In this document: piece after piece, positions 63,597 through 64,000 of the stretch
Numbering within the stretch: the stretch's first letter is position 1
How the letters are laid out: each line of letters opens with the position of its first letter
From: Shinella sumterensis
GTDB taxonomy: Bacteria > Pseudomonadota > Alphaproteobacteria > Rhizobiales > Rhizobiaceae
Assembly (NCBI RefSeq): GCF_004514425.2
Contig: NZ_MYFN02000005.1
Location: 124,001-188,000, forward strand
Direction of reading: 5' to 3'
DNA: 64,000 nucleotides
Notes under the pieces: model-generated
Database searches by the model: none
Told to the model about the DNA's origin: nothing
Seen by the model: the letters and a program-made list of their open reading frames with translations, nothing else
Program-made: the position numbers and the translations under genes

Positions 63597-64000
63597 TGAT
63601 CGTGCTGGGATTGACCGGATCGATCGGCACGGGAAAGTCGACGACGGCTGCGATGTTCCGCGATCTGGATATCCCCGTGCATGACGCGGACGCGACCGTG
63701 CACGACCTCTATCGGGGGGAGGCGGTGCAGCCGGTGGCGGCGCGTTTTCCCGGCGCGCTGAAGGATGGCGTCATCGACCGCAAGGCGCTGTCGGCGCTCC
63801 TCGCCGAAGCGCCGGACGGATTTCGCGACCTGGAGACGATCATTCATCCGCTCGTGCGGGCGCGTGAGGCGGCGTTTCTCGCCAAGGAGCGGGAGAAGGG
63901 CGTACCTCTCGTTGTGCTCGATATCCCGCTGCTCTACGAAACCGGCGGCGAAGCGCGGGTGGACAAGGTGGTCGTCGTGACCTGCGATCCAGAGACGCAG
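63596..64000 (+). CDS. coaE: Dephospho-CoA kinase (3' end outside window)
   Basis: Last enzyme of coenzyme A synthesis, phosphorylating dephospho-CoA. The P-loop is GLTGSIGTGKST at residues 5-16, followed by VHDADATVHDLY and the LID-region start LVVLDIPLLYETGG. About 135 residues are present before the right edge. The ATG overlaps the aroE stop (TGATG), so the two are coupled. Confidence 0.95.
   Translation, partial: MIVLGLTGSIGTGKSTTAAMFRDLDIPVHDADATVHDLYRGEAVQPVAARFPGALKDGVIDRKALSALLAEAPDGFRDLETIIHPLVRAREAAFLAKEREKGVPLVVLDIPLLYETGGEARVDKVVVVTCDPETQ

Overview
The window reads as a chromosomal segment of an alphaproteobacterium of the order Rhizobiales, most likely Rhizobiaceae (Ensifer, Rhizobium or Shinella type). 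The grounds are GC-rich sequence with dense coding, the hemE-adjacent replication origin, a TrcR-type (DUF1013) cell-cycle regulator, a 1589-residue NAD-glutamate dehydrogenase, an Irr-type iron control box upstream of bfd-bfr, and gene orders such as obgE-proB-proA-nadD-rsfS-rlmH-envC-ctpA-rppH. The genus cannot be fixed from the sequence alone. Nearly everything is core housekeeping. I see no phage, insertion sequence, CRISPR array, defence island or biosynthetic cluster.

Layout. 1-2.9 kb: the end of a transport/oxidoreductase locus (Tat-exported branched-chain amino-acid binding protein, SDR dehydrogenase) and a frameshifted endonuclease/exonuclease/phosphatase (EEP) gene. 2.9-17.2 kb: tRNA-Ser(CGA), rplU-rpmA, two overlapping GNAT genes, a second intact EEP gene, then the long + strand run obgE, proBA, nadD, rsfS, rlmH, envC-like, ctpA, a divergent polysaccharide deacetylase and rppH, closed by convergent bfd-bfr. 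17.2-29 kb: a zincin, a DUF1737/CitE-like pair, leuD, a decayed RidA-family gene, leuB, a PAP2 phosphatase, an MFS symporter with a large periplasmic insertion, asd, a lytic transglycosylase, carbonic anhydrase and a pyridoxal kinase. 29-41 kb: the large GDH, a UMF1/Atg22-like transporter, and a leftward group htpX-rsmB-heparinase-like-purH. 41-52 kb: an SDHAF4-like factor, acsA, trcR, prpE, yggS, leuS-lptE-holA.

52-64 kb is the replication-origin domain. parB, parA, rsmG, mnmG, mnmE, rho, hemJ and hemE all run leftward. ppsR, maf, aroE and coaE all run rightward. The roughly 400-bp gap between hemE and ppsR (60.9-61.3 kb) has a perfect DnaA box, several near-matches, an AT-rich flank and five GANTC sites, and is called as oriC. 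Six near-perfect parS sites lie between 41.5 and 62.8 kb, several of them inside coding sequence. Four are the same asymmetric variant, and one contains the mnmE stop codon.

The strongest leads are the parS constellation, the oriC architecture, the Irr box, the insertion in the MFS transporter, two decaying genes, a non-AUG start on rsfS and a dispersed palindromic repeat. No clearly undescribed multi-gene system is visible.
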